From Sialis fuliginosa (Eukaryota > Arthropoda > Insecta > Megaloptera > Sialidae): DNA of 64,000 nt. The translations under genes and the position numbers were made by a program. The DNA is taken from assembly GCA_961205875.1 (NCBI GenBank), contig OY540813.1:24027001-24091000 (forward strand). The letters are read 5' to 3'. Below the pieces are notes generated by a model. It did no database searches. It saw only the letters and a list, made by a program, of their open reading frames with translations, and was not told the DNA's origin. Positions 24,408 through 36,000 of the stretch are shown in pieces; position 1 is the first letter of the stretch, and the number at the start of each line of letters is the position of its first letter.

Positions 24408-24832
24408 ATAAAATTAAACACGTATTAATACTAAATCGATTATAAAAATAAAGATCGAGTGAAAATTTTGAAATCGGAGACCAATTTTTCTTTAAAAAAT
24501 TATCGCAAAGCTTCTCGTATCTTCGATAATAAGACAACTAATAACAAAGATACAACGCATTTTATTCATTATTTAATAAAAATCACAATTGCCATGGAAA
24601 CCTAAAATATGTTTGTTAGTCGAGACAAACTACAACAATCACTCGAGTGCAATATTAAAAAGTCAAGTAAGCTTTGGAAAAAAGAATGGTTGATGTTTAA
24701 AATTTTTATATTTATTAAAATTCGTTGCTTATTTCGTTAATGTATAGCAGCAATGCTGGCTTTAGGGAGGAAGGTTGGGTGACTGCTCGGGGTGCCAGTT
24801 CAGAAGGGGCGGCAGACGGCCACATGGAGAAA
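24408..24832 (+). repeat. composite interspersed repeat family B, copy 1
   Basis: Aligns over ~420 bp with the reverse complement of 48068-48476. Order: AAACACGTATTAATA, AAATCGGAGA, CTTCGATAATAA, CAATTGCCATGG, ACTCGAGTGCAATATT, then a GC-rich end with GGTGCCAGTTC and GGCCACATGGAG. The AATCGGAGA...TCTTCGAT module is shared with the repeats at 13118 and 52379. Class unknown. The right end abuts the truncated Helitron at 24855. Confidence 0.7.
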
Positions 24833-24854
24833 AAAAAAGCTTTTTTACTAAAAA

Positions 24855-25574
24855 AAAAAACGAATCATAACAAAAATTACAAATAATTTTGGTTCTGTTT
24901 AAATTTAAAAGTTAATAATTGAAAACAAAATAAACAACTACCGGCCGAGCGCAGAATCTTCTCTCTGCCCCGCGACACTTCATCGTAATTCGCGCGAATT
25001 GCCGCGAATAATATGTTACTGTATGTATATTTCAAGTTATTTGTTAAACCAAAAAGACCAAATTAGATTCTATAAAGGGAAAATTATATCTAAATATATT
25101 AAGTACTTATGACGATGAAATCATTTATTTCGATAAGGACTAATGTTTTGCAAGTCATAAGTCCACGTAAACAGAACCCAAATATTTAAAATTTTCTTTG
25201 TAATATAAAAGCAGTCATTGTGGCTTAAATATAAGAGTTACACATATAGTGTTGCGGACTTTATTTTAGATCTTTTTATTCTACACAGTTCTTTAATACA
25301 TTATTTTGTTCAATATTGAGTGGTTTTGGCAGCGTACTGTAAAAGAGCGCGCAAGCGACAAACTTTTTTTCGACTTGATTTACTATTATCTTCACTGCTT
25401 AGTTGTTATGTTACCTAACGTAACAAAATATAGTCTATAACCGGGCCAATGAACGTACCTATGAATTAAAAAAGAAACCACGTATGTACATCTGATAAGT
25501 GGTTCTCGAGTGATAAGCGCACTAACGGACAGCCAGACAGACAGAGAAACGTTGAGCTTTATATATATGAAGGA
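24855..25574 (-). mobile_element. non-autonomous Helitron, copy 3 (3' end missing)
   Basis: Matches the Helitron at 38718-39599 from its internal AAAAACGAATCA onwards to the terminal TGAAGGA before T25575. The hairpin/CTAG terminus is replaced by A-rich sequence joined to repeat family B. More diverged than the other two copies. It retains the stretch that copy 1 has lost. Confidence 0.75.
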
Positions 25575-26313
25575 TAATACTGTCTCTTGTAAAATAGTCT
25601 CGTTTCAATATTATTATAATATACTGGGTACCAAAGATTAATTATCTAATTACAACATAATTCCTAGATCCAGTTCTGCAAACATGTCTTTATTTTCGTA
25701 CCATTCGATCGGCAAGGAGCATAACATCTGTATGGATTAATCATTAATGCATACAAGATGACGGCAGAACACAGATAACACGAGCTACAGAGCACACATA
25801 CATACGTACTATATATAATAGAACGAGAGTCCATTGTACGGGACCACCCCAGCTTGCAGGGGATCAAGTAGCCCATTGTTTCAGTATATTACCCGCCACT
25901 TGAGTCAGTTGAGATCGTCACATGAGCGTGTTACGTAATACAGCGCGTGCGGGAGATTGTTGTTGCGAACACCTTCACACACGTGTGGTCTGGAATAGGT
26001 ATCCGTTATTAGTAAATATTCAAGGGTAGATTGGGTTCCATTGAATAGTTTACGTTATTTTTTTTTCAATGTAATATACATGTCATACCCCGAGTTACGG
26101 ATCTTCGACTTATGTCACTTCGTATTTACGTGCATTTTGATTATCACTTTAAAACATTTTTATCACTGCAGATTGCAAAAAGATGTATCTTTGTAACAGA
26201 CTAAACAATAATATGTACAACAAATGAAAATAAAAACCAATCGACATTAAACTAACAATAAGTAAATATGGAGACATATACAAATCTTGAGGCTTCCGCG
26301 GTGATCTTGATAT
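25575..26313. other. non-coding DNA with CpG-richer patch 25660-26020
   Basis: No gene recognised. The patch contains GTTACGTAATACAGCGCGTGCGGG and a mixed-composition stretch read by a 70-codon minus-strand frame with no known similarity. Candidate regulatory DNA. Confidence 0.4.
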
Positions 26314-26494
26314 GGATTTTAGCTTCTGGGTGTAAGTCGCGTCGATTTGGTCGTGTTATCGGCCAACGTTTCATCACATATTGCAGTGGACTCTTCTAAA
26401 AGTGAGCCCTGAAAATGTCCACTGCAATGTGTGATGAAACGTTGGTCAATAACACGACGAAATCGAGGCGAATTACACCCAGAAACCAAAATCC
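26314..26494. repeat. long hairpin with 78-bp arms carrying hammerhead-like motifs
   Basis: Arms 26314-26391 and 26417-26494 match at most positions around a 25-nt loop. The right arm contains GATGAAACGTTGGTC: GAAAC, a 4-nt loop and GGTC, as in the short helix III of minimal hammerhead ribozymes. It is preceded by CTGAAAA in place of CTGANGA. The left arm holds the same motif inverted with GGCC. The core G is lost, so catalysis is unlikely. Such motifs are known in Penelope-like retroelements and retrozymes. Confidence 0.6.
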
Positions 26495-26630
26495 TGTTTA
26501 ATATGTTATTTCAGAAAATGTAATTAATATTTATAGAAAAAAATACAAAACAGCAAAACGGTGTTTTTAAAACACTTGGTATTTTAAAATGTATAGAGTT
26601 TATTGTTATTTTGTCAAAAGAACACGTTGC

Positions 26631-27080
26631 CAGTGGCGTATTTACGTTAAATGCCGCCCTGGGCCAAAAAAATGCCTCTCTGGGTAAAAAATAATTGCCG
26701 CTCTGGGCAAAAAAAATTGTCGCCCTGGTCAAAAAAAATTGCCGCCCCATTTACCAATTTTTAACAGTCAAAATTCCTATATGAACTAAAAAGTGACAAT
26801 GTTTACAAATAATGGAAAATATAATATACATTAAAATCTGATGACCTTTCTTTTTTTTTGGTCACGTCGATTGAAATTTCTGATCTTATAAACTAAAAAG
26901 TTTGGAATATAAGGAAATAAAAACTTGGAGACCTTTTTTTTGTTTTTTAGTCGCCTTACTCATTTTTTCCCTCTATTTTTTTTTTAAATATGCTATATTA
27001 AACTTAAAAAAATCTTCCGCCCCTCTCGACCTGCCGCCCTAGGCCATGGCCCCCATGACCCCATGTTAAATACGTCTCTG
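26631..27080. mobile_element. hAT-like MITE (CAGTGGCGTA type)
   Basis: Left end CAGTGGCGTATTTACG and right end TTAAATACGTCTCTG are imperfect inverted copies. The flanks CACGTTGC and AGTGTTGC share five of eight bases, a plausible worn 8-bp duplication. The interior has several repeats of GCCGCCCTGGGC-like units with poly-A, explaining the 79-codon minus-strand frame here. Confidence 0.6.
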
Positions 27081-29023
27081 AGTGTTGCTGTTTTGTCTCG
27101 TTGGTCTAAACATAGCATTAGGGTGTGTAATTTATTTAATTACTTTATAAAATAAAATAAATACGTATTTACTTCTCAATAAAGTTTTAAAATATTTTAA
27201 AATCACAATAATAGAATATTTTGAGAAAATAAAAACTATAATTTAAAATTTTATTCAGAACACAAAAACTTATCGCGAAACAGAATATTTGTCAATGTAA
27301 AGATATTGAATTATCATATTCTTAATATTTCTATACGCCTGAACAGCATAATCGAAATTTCACTTAATAAATTTAAACTGACTATAATTCTGTTGGATAT
27401 GTAAATTGAATTTTCATCCCACGTAGGGTGATTTGATTAGATAAATGTAAACAAGGGGTGGCTGTGTCATTCACGGAGCGCTTCATGGCGCATACGTACA
27501 TGCAATTTGTTCAGTTTATAGTAATTTAGACAAAACTTATAAAAATATATCTGTATTGATTTCAGATTTATTTTTTAAGTAAATGATCATATTTGTACTT
27601 AATACAGCTGCATTCCGAGATGAGATTTTTTTGGTCTCGAAAGGAGTTATAAAATAATTGTTTAGTATACTAACGGATGCGACAAACATTGTTCTTACCA
27701 AAAAATTATTTTATTAAAAATCAGACCATAAATACACATTTTCGTAAATATCTCTACTCCAGCGCCACTTACCGGGTCCGTTTCTGTAAAAATATTTCTT
27801 TCCACGTAACTAATAAATACCAAAAAAAAGTGATTAAAAATTATTGAACAAAAATCACAATAACAACAATCAAAATAACAAATAATTATTTGAAAACAAT
27901 AAACTATTACAAAAAAATGTTCTTACTTTTTTCGATAGTACCTAAGTATGACAAGTGACATATCGTTGTAGAGTTAAAAAACACGTCCAAATAACTAGGT
28001 AGCCCATAAAAAAATCTTAAATTAGGGCTTGTAACTCGGAAATTAAAAGCGATATAAAAATTCTAAATACACTAATCACTTTTACACAAAAAGTGCTTTT
28101 AGAAACCGCAAACAAAAAATACCAATCTACTTTGACACAAAAGTTATAGCCATTTAAAGAATTTCCGATTTTTCAGATTTTTGGGTATACCACCTAAACC
28201 ACATAGAATTATTAATATTTTTTGATATAGTGTATAAATACTCACCCCTTCCTTATAAATAATTCATCTCATTTAACTGAATCTGTACCTCTTACCGTTT
28301 AGAATATCCCTATGCATTTCACGTTTATCTTATATTAAGATTTAACTATCAAGATATTTAATTGGCCAAGACAATATTTAACGACTAATGACTGTTAAAA
28401 AGTTATTAAATAAACTATTGGGCTAAATTTCAGTGTCAGTTTTTATTTTTTAACAATTTGACACAATTAGTACAATTTCCTATATTACCTGAATTACGAC
28501 AATTACGATAATTAAGATATTCTTGCAGATCCAAAAAAAAACTTATCTTAAACTGTTCATTACAATATTGAAAAAATTATCCAATAAATTTTGACTCCAA
28601 ACCAAAATTGTACAAAAAATAACATTACGTAACAAAAAAATGTTTTGTAATAAGAATAAAGAACAATATATATGTGGCATTAGTCATGTAGGTACGCACG
28701 GTTGACATTTTGCAACACACAAATAATCTTGTAGCGCAAAAGGCAGAAGCGTAACGACGGTGTCAGTGAAAGCGCTAGATCAATACCTTCAGACGATCTT
28801 TGACAAGCGCGTGAGACATTTACATAGGCAGGGGGCGGGAACAGTATGCTTCAAAATGTAACAGGAAGATCAGGATCGTTAGAGACCAGTGCTACCAAAA
28901 CTGTATATGTCAACTAAGTCGATTAATGGTGTCGTGATAGATTTAAAATTATTGTTATGGTAGGTATATACACAGACGAAATTAGCCTTTTTGACAAGAC
29001 GAGACCTGAACTATGGTGTTTTT
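27081..29023. other. AT-rich non-coding DNA with a CpG-richer patch 28680-28930
   Basis: No gene seen. The patch has GCAGAAGCGTAACGACGG and a G-rich stretch. The 14-mer GGCAGAAGCGTAAC also occurs near 2590, perhaps by chance. Confidence 0.5.
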
Positions 29024-29348
29024 AGGGTTCCGAAGAAACCCTATTAATATCGCTTTGTCGTCCGTCCGTCCTTTTCACTCAAAGCTAAATAGCTCGTAAA
29101 CTATATAAGCTAGAAACTTGAAATTTTTACTGATCATGTAAAATGACACCCTCTAGTAAAATATGTACAAATTTATTGAATAAATAATTTTTCAGGGGGG
29201 GGCAATAAGTAGCTAAAGAAAGGTAAAAAAAATATTTTTATTTTTTTCAATTAGTAGAACTTGACACTTTTTTATATTTTAACTTTAACTTAAAAATGCA
29301 CCTGTAAGTGGTTCCAAACATTTCACGAAGTACGTACTTCGGAACCCT
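29024..29348. mobile_element. short TIR element with AGGGTTCCGAAG ends
   Basis: A perfect 12-bp inverted pair AGGGTTCCGAAG / CTTCGGAACCCT bounds 325 bp. Near the left end is a GTCCGTCCGTCC run. Elements with AGGGTTCCG-type ends and GTCCGTCC runs are common in insect genomes. No flanking duplication is clear. Confidence 0.5.
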
Positions 29349-30250
29349 TATGGCATACACTCGTGTATGTCTTGCCCGAATTATTATTTGTTAGTCTCGT
29401 TGGTTTTTATAGCATTACTAATAATTAATATTGAATCATTAGAATTACGATTTAAAAAATTATGAACAAAAAATCTTCTCACTTGAAAACATAGTGTTTC
29501 AGTTTAAAAAAAAATGGATTTGATTTCGTCCGATCGCCAAATAAAACTGTCTTATTGGTTATTTTTAACTAACGTGATACGAAAATGTGAAATAATCATA
29601 ACTTAGAGCTACCAAAGTTAAATGTACAAAATGTCTCGTATTTCAGGACTCATATGGAAAAATAATAGTGTCCCCGTTATAACCTGTATGCATATATTTA
29701 ATAAACTTTACAAAAGATAATTGTTTAAAATCTATTTTTAATTTCGCATTAAAAAGCGTCTGTATTTTCAAATTCACATATCTCAAAACAAAATTTTTTT
29801 TAATTTCGTGACTGGCATTAACCCAACCGTTTTTATTTTTTAGTGTTTGACAATAAACGAAAAAGTGTAAATCAAAAAATTAAAAAAACTTTTTGACGCT
29901 GAAACTTAAAACTTTAAAATAAAATCTAAAGATTTTGTCGAAATAAAAATTTAACATCATGCAACATGATAAAGTTCACAACAAAATTGTTTAGTAAATT
30001 TCCAATCTGTGAAAATCATTGGAAACCAAAGATTTCAATCATTTTTACCACAATAACAGTGCTTTGAATAATGTCTTCTTTGTAGAAAAATCATGACACT
30101 CTAATTTATTAAATGAGTGGATATAATATACCTTCTACAAATTCCATTACGAAATAATTACACATCAAAACACCTTCTCCTCCTCCCCCTTTCCATGCTG
30201 TCTATATTCCTCCACAAACCTCGAACACAGAAAGCGAGATGCTACACCGC
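29349..30250. other. AT-rich non-coding DNA
   Basis: No gene or repeat boundary recognised. Confidence 0.55.
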
Positions 30251-30420
30251 GACCTATGACGTCACGTTTTATCGCGGCGGCCATCTTAAGTTGACGCGAT
30301 AGCGGCGTCGCGACGCGTGATTGGTGGACGTCGGGACGGATGGAGACGGTACCCGATAATCGATGATGCTGCGCCGATAACGACCCGCGGCGGGAGTGGG
30401 GGGCGCCCGTGCGTGAGGTA
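30251..30420 (+). promoter_or_regulatory. candidate CpG-rich TATA-less promoter and first-exon donor
   Basis: The most CpG-dense stretch of the window. It contains a full CRE TGACGTCA (30257-30264), GGCGGCCATCTT (YY1-like, ~30275-30287), an inverted CCAAT box (GATTGG, ~30319), many CGCG words and a G-run. At its right edge GTGAG|GTAATTG (30418) is a usable 5' splice site, after which composition falls back to AT-rich. This combination fits a housekeeping-type promoter with an untranslated first exon on the plus strand. Orientation is inferred from the donor. No coding frame is apparent. Confidence 0.4.
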
Positions 30421-30575
30421 ATTGAATTTTATGCGGTGCATTTTGGGTTTCAGTAATCGTTACGTTTTATCTCCCACTAGATGATGAACTGTTATTAAAA
30501 TCGTGTTATAGGTTTTATGTAAATAATGTATTTTTTTAAGTTAATCTATATGCGTTTTGTTAGCAATTTTGTATT
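30421..30575. other. AT-rich DNA after the CpG patch
   Basis: Nothing recognised. Confidence 0.5.
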
Positions 30576-31010
30576 CTAGAAATTCCCCGCACCTTCGCAA
30601 GCGTTTATTTTCCAAAATTAAATCCTTTTCATCTTCTTACATTTTTTATTAGAAAACGTCAATTGTATTTTTACATTCTTATACAACCATATGCGTATGA
30701 AATACATATACATATATTATAAGTAAGTATTGTAGAGCCGATTTTTTTTAATTCCAGATTTTTTTTACCTTCCCTGAATTAACTGAATTCATTCTATGAC
30801 TATTTTCGTGATATCTGTGTCTGTCCATTTGTATATGCTATAAATAAAAAACAACAGAACATAGAAGGGTGAAATTTTATATAAAGGATCAATTTTATAC
30901 TCTTACTATATACCGGAACCGTATGTTTACTTTTGTCAATTTTTGAATTATTTTTAGAATTCGGTGTAAAATAATATAAAATTTTTTCGATAAAAGTTAA
31001 ATAGAATAGA
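30576..31010 (-). mobile_element. Helitron-like 3' end (family II) next to repeat family H
   Basis: On the minus strand the sequence ends GGGGAATTTCTAG after a degenerate hairpin, related to the 13985 copy. From about 30690 to 31010 the sequence aligns in the same orientation with 55510-55800 (shared ATAAGTAAGTAT, GAAGCCGATTTTTTT/GAGCCGATTTTTTTT, TGACTATTTTCG, then ACCGTATG/CCGTATACGGATGTTTAC). Whether these are one element or two is unclear. Confidence 0.4.
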
Positions 31011-32754
31011 ATATAAATACATAATATGTATATGTGTATAATTTATGTCTCGCACCCATGGACGTTTTTTTATAACGCCCCTGATGTAATTATTCATTAT
31101 GCATATATACATTTTGTCAAGTGCACAGTTACCATTGGATCATTTTAACACAACTATGTATAATTTAAAAAAAATCAACAAATATCAGGATAATTCTCTA
31201 TTATTAATAAATTTAAAAAAACGAATTAAAACAATATTTGCTATTCAAAAATTATTACAATGTTGAAGAATATTTTTAATTTTTTAATTTTTCTTGATAT
31301 TAGTACGCGAACATACACATTGTGTAAATATACTATAGTGACCTTGAAACATACCAATATGTTGAAATTTTTTATTTTGATTTTCGGCCCGATTACAATA
31401 ACTTCCTGTTGGGAAGTTAATAAAAAACACTATCTCTATTACCCACATTTTCCCTTACTTCTTTAGCATTATATAATTCCTTCGGCTTCGGCCAAAAAAT
31501 ATCCTTCAGTCAGATACTAATATAAGAAATAATTCTTGTATATTGTATTTTCTTTTGTTAGCTTATTCCAACAAATTGCTGCAATCGAATGTAATACAAA
31601 ACATAAACTAATCAGTATAGAAATGAAATGTTCAATACAAATATTTTAAAATCATTTCTAAACATTCCTAAAAATCTTCTCTTTTATTGTACTCCAACAG
31701 TTTTATGTATAAATCATGAAAATAATAAAGATAGTTTAGCAAATATAACATTCAAGTGCGGTCAATATTTTTCAAAATTGCATTCAATCTTCTATGAATC
31801 ACATTCATCAAATACTTAACATACATTTAAAGATTTTTTACTAGTACTTATGTGTACTTACGTAATAAAATTCCGTAATTCATAAAAAAAAATCAGAGCA
31901 CTCAAATATCCACTCGAAATTCCTGTATTTCTATGGTCAAAATCAGCCACTTGTGTGAATATAAAAGGCAGATATATAAATAAATAAACATAAATAAATA
32001 CGTATAAACACACTTACTTGTGACAGAGGGTTTAAAAAGGCAATAATGATGTTTCTTTTGCCCAAGCAGGGGGTGGAATTTTGTCATTGTGCACCCTTAA
32101 AAAATACCTGTAAACTACCACTGAGTGAGGCATTGTACTCACCCCAATAGGTGGTCGTGAAATATACAAGAAACCTTAAACAAGTATAACATAAGGGTGT
32201 GTATTATTTTTTTTATATTTCTATTTATAAATATGTATTTACTAGAAACGCATTTTTTACAGATGTCGTTTATTATTATTTTTTGTAACAAAATAAATCT
32301 TATTTTTATTTGAACAGTGGCTCCATTATAGAGTTATAGCGTGTCTAGTGTTATGAAATAAGGAGGTGAATTTTAGATTAATGAAGCAAGAATCAGTGTC
32401 ACTTTTAGCCACCTTAATGCCACCAATAAAGACAATGATTAATTTCTGGTTGCTTTTTTTGACAAGGGTTGAAAAAAATATGGTTACTATGCTTGTGTGG
32501 GCTTTGTCAATCTAATGCGATTGTCATTATTAAAATGCCAATAATATGTTTATCTGTAAATATATTTCAAAACGATCTTTTCTTTAGTTTATTTTAAATA
32601 TGATAAATTAAATTTAAATGTAGTTTTGATAAAATCGAAATTTCAACTATCGTAAAAACGCCTTGTTAAATCAGAAAAAGTTGTTTCATTACATTTATTT
32701 GCCTACTTACTATTAATAATATTATATTATTTTCGAATAATATAACAGTATATA
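31011..32754. other. AT-rich non-coding DNA
   Basis: No gene recognised. Open frames of 60-70 codons here are AT-rich and without recognisable features. Confidence 0.55.
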
Positions 32755-32829
32755 GGTGTCCCAAAAGTCATGGATTCATATCAATGAAATTAAGTAATAC
32801 AACAAACTGATAGTGCCTTTTGAGACACC
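32755..32829. mobile_element. very short TA-flanked MITE
   Basis: GGTGTCCCAAAAGTCA and TGCCTTTTGAGACACC are inverted ends (14 of 16 matching) of a 75-bp unit, with TATA immediately on both sides. Consistent with a Tc1/mariner deletion derivative. Confidence 0.55.
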
Positions 32830-35752
32830 TATAATTGTTAGTGTATTATTTGAAAATCTACTAAACTATTTAAGATATGTATTTTATACATTTTTTTAAT
32901 GAAATTTGTTTATAAATTTTTCTAATTGTTTAAAAAATTAATTTGTAAGGGATACCAAATAATATACCTCAATGAATGGAAGAAATTTTAATGTAATTTG
33001 TGTAATATCTCTTTCTGTTTAGAAATAATAAAATCTAAACAAATGTATTCCAATATTCATGAGTGATTTCATCCCCTAGAATGAAAAGTGGTAACAAATA
33101 AAAAATCGCGCAAATTACTTGTATTTTCGTATTCATATACATTATTAAGAGTGCAGAAATTTTACGATACGATAAAAATTGAGTTGAAAAAAGAATTTTG
33201 AGTAAAAAATAGGAAATGATTATACTGTGCGACACCAAAAAAAGTCTTGTTTCAGCGTGCATCCCTAATTTATATTATTCTACATGGATTACAAGTTACA
33301 CAGTCTAAATGATCTTAACATCAACGAAATATGAATAAATAATTCATATGAGCTAATATTCTTATATTTACAACTTTTTATTTCTTCCATTTAAATATAA
33401 TTAACTGTTAAACAAGTTCTTACGTTTTATATTACAACACAAGAAGATTTATGTGATTTATATAATGTAACAATAAAAACTTCGTGAGAAAGTACAAGTG
33501 TGTAACCCTACATGTGGGAGATATTGTAAAAAATAGTATAAATATTGAAAAATAACACGAGGTTTCAACACCGAGTGACAATACACTGTCTATTCCCAGT
33601 AAAAATGTTTTGTTCGATCAGTGTTATTGTGTGACAAGTCTGCCGTATATTTCAACAAAAAAAGGTTAACGTTTTCTTTTTGCTCACTGTTGTTTGACAG
33701 ATAAACAAATGTATTGCAAAAGTATCTGTTGTTTGAATACAATGCATCTTTTCACCTGTATGTTTGCTATAGTTTTACCTAAATTTAAACTAGTTATAAT
33801 AGAACAGTTATAGAGTGTTTATTACTGTTTATATATATATGGGTTCACATATTTACTGTAATACGATCAACAAACTATGATTAATAAATTTTGTCTAAAC
33901 GAAAGTAACATTTAATTCATCCCCCATCCAATTTGATTTTGTTTTTAATCCTGAATATTAAACGAGTAGTACAATAGACAGTAATTAATTTTTCGATTAC
34001 ACTATACATATATACAAAATGTCATTTTCCATTTTTTACCACTCCAAGGGTTGTACACCCGCTATCGATACACGCACAAAGCTGTTACTCTTTGTGATTT
34101 GAAACAACGCCACATTAATGATTTTTCTGAATTTTCATCTTAATATGACAGTTTTTAACAAAACTGTGTTACACTGACAAAGTGTCCCACTAATTGTGAC
34201 AAGCAGTGTATATATCGATAGTTGAAATTTCAACTGACGTAGGAGATAAAACACGACTTGTGTATGAATCTAGAGAGAAAATGCTTTAAAATCGCAATTC
34301 TTCAATCTAAGAACATAAAAATTATCATATTTTTTTATAAAAAATATTTTTCAATGTGTAATACACCACTCTTAAGAGATATCGAAATTTTAAATATACC
34401 AATCGATAAATCTGATGAACAGTCCATTATCTACATACATTTGTTTATGACTATATACTTACTTACCGCACGTAAAAATGTTCACACGTCGAAATAAATT
34501 TCGTATTTCCATATTGATTGTTTACTTTGTAGTGTTAGATGTTTTTATTTTTAAAGGGTACAAGTATACAGTGACACGTGTGTTTGTTAATATGTATACA
34601 TTATTTTACTTAACAATCAATAAAAATAATATATAATTACAAAAAAAATCAATCCCCCACCCCCCGAATAAAATATATATCTGAATGCACCACTGCAAGT
34701 ATCAGTAGATATCAATTAAAACGTTAATAATTAGAAGATATTAAATGTTATAAAAAAAGCCTCAAGCTGCCGTTTGTTAACTAAATTAAAATACGTGTTA
34801 AAAATCTAATTAAAAAATTTGTAAATTTTTTAATTAGTTTTTTTTTCCCACACGATCAAACTATCTCAATATCTACAACCCACTATAACTATACATATAT
34901 ATTATTATGTGCATCAGATATCACATTTATATTTAAAAATTGAATATATATTTAAAATGCTAATCTCGCCAATTAATTTCTTATAATATATTATATTCGT
35001 TATAATATCATTATTATTATATAGAAACAGATGATACGAGGTTCTTAAGTCGACGTCTTAATACTCTAGACACACTTTATGAGTGCATGCACAAGACTTG
35101 TGATGCATCACAGAGTCAGCATGTTTTAATTACTTTTTAATGGACAAAGCAGGTGATAGAGAATATTCTGAATCAGTAGCGGCTGGATATATAGGTTATC
35201 AAGATGCACCAAGTTAATTTACTTATAGGGGGGGGGGGGGGTACAGTAGAACGGTAAAATATTTTATATGAAAAAAATTTGGAAATGGAATACATTTTTC
35301 CTATATGAATTTACAAATACATATAAGATTTCATAAATTTAATGATTAAAAAACCAATATGTTGTTTTTTACGTAGAAATACGTCTTCCCGGTGGTACTA
35401 GGTGGGTATTCTGGAAAAAATATACATATATCAAACTTAGAAAGCTGATATCTCCGGAATTAAAAATTGTAAAGGAAAAAAATTAAATGTCAATAGATAG
35501 TTTATTTTATATTGTCCCATTTATAACAAAATTAATTTTTTAACCCTTCATCCCTCAGTATAACTACGATTATCCTATACGTTATTAATTGCAATACAAT
35601 TGCTACTTAGTACTGTACCTTTTAATAAATATTTTTACCTTAATAATATTTTCATTTAATTGTTGCATATGAGTAAATTTTTATACTATTTTTATTTTTT
35701 AAATTATAAATAAAAAAATTAAAAAACATCAGTTTTCACCGTGCCCGCCACT
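32830..35752. other. AT-rich non-coding DNA
   Basis: No gene recognised. 34060-34215 contains two TATCGAT words (DREF/BEAF-like) facing each other with CAAAG-rich sequence between. A 14-base G run lies at 35228-35241, and hAT-like ends CAGTGGTGCATTC (minus, ~34693) and CAGTAGCGGCTGG (~35176) occur without partners. Confidence 0.5.
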
Positions 35753-35953
35753 GGTCCGTTTTCCGAATCATCGATGGATTTACAAGTTCGGTTTTATCGG
35801 CCAACTAACAAGTCGTGTTTCCGGCCTGCCCTGACACTCACAATTACGCGCGCACCGAGCTGCACTTTACTCTGTGATACCGATCGTTATCTCGCTATTG
35901 TTATAAATTAAAGATCTCTATCATCGTTTTATTAAATAATAAACATATACATC
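35753..35953 (+). promoter_or_regulatory. possible promoter upstream of a tentative first exon
   Basis: From about 35753 to 35890 the sequence is CpG-richer (ATCGGCCAAC, TTTCCGGCCTGCCC, ACGCGCGCACC), then becomes AT-rich up to an ATG at 35954 with an upstream in-frame stop. No TATA box at a convincing distance. Plausible promoter plus 5' leader, unproven. Confidence 0.25.
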
Positions 35954-35998
35954 ATGGACAGTTGTGGCTGGTCATGTCTATATAATAATGGATCAAAC
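35954..35998 (+). other. tentative first coding exon, 15 codons, strong donor
   Basis: ATG at 35954 opens M-D-S-C-G-W-S-C-L-Y-N-N-G-S-N, running in frame to AAC|GTAAGTAC at 35999, a near-consensus 5' splice site in phase 0. CpG-rich DNA precedes it and no in-frame stop interrupts it. The peptide is too short to assign. Short ATG-to-donor runs arise by chance, so this needs transcript support. Confidence 0.25.
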
Positions 35999-36000
35999 GT

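Noticed and set aside
35176-35752. hAT element from CAGTAGCGGCTGG to CCCGCCACTG
   Set aside because: Ends resemble each other weakly and the flanking 8 bases differ completely.
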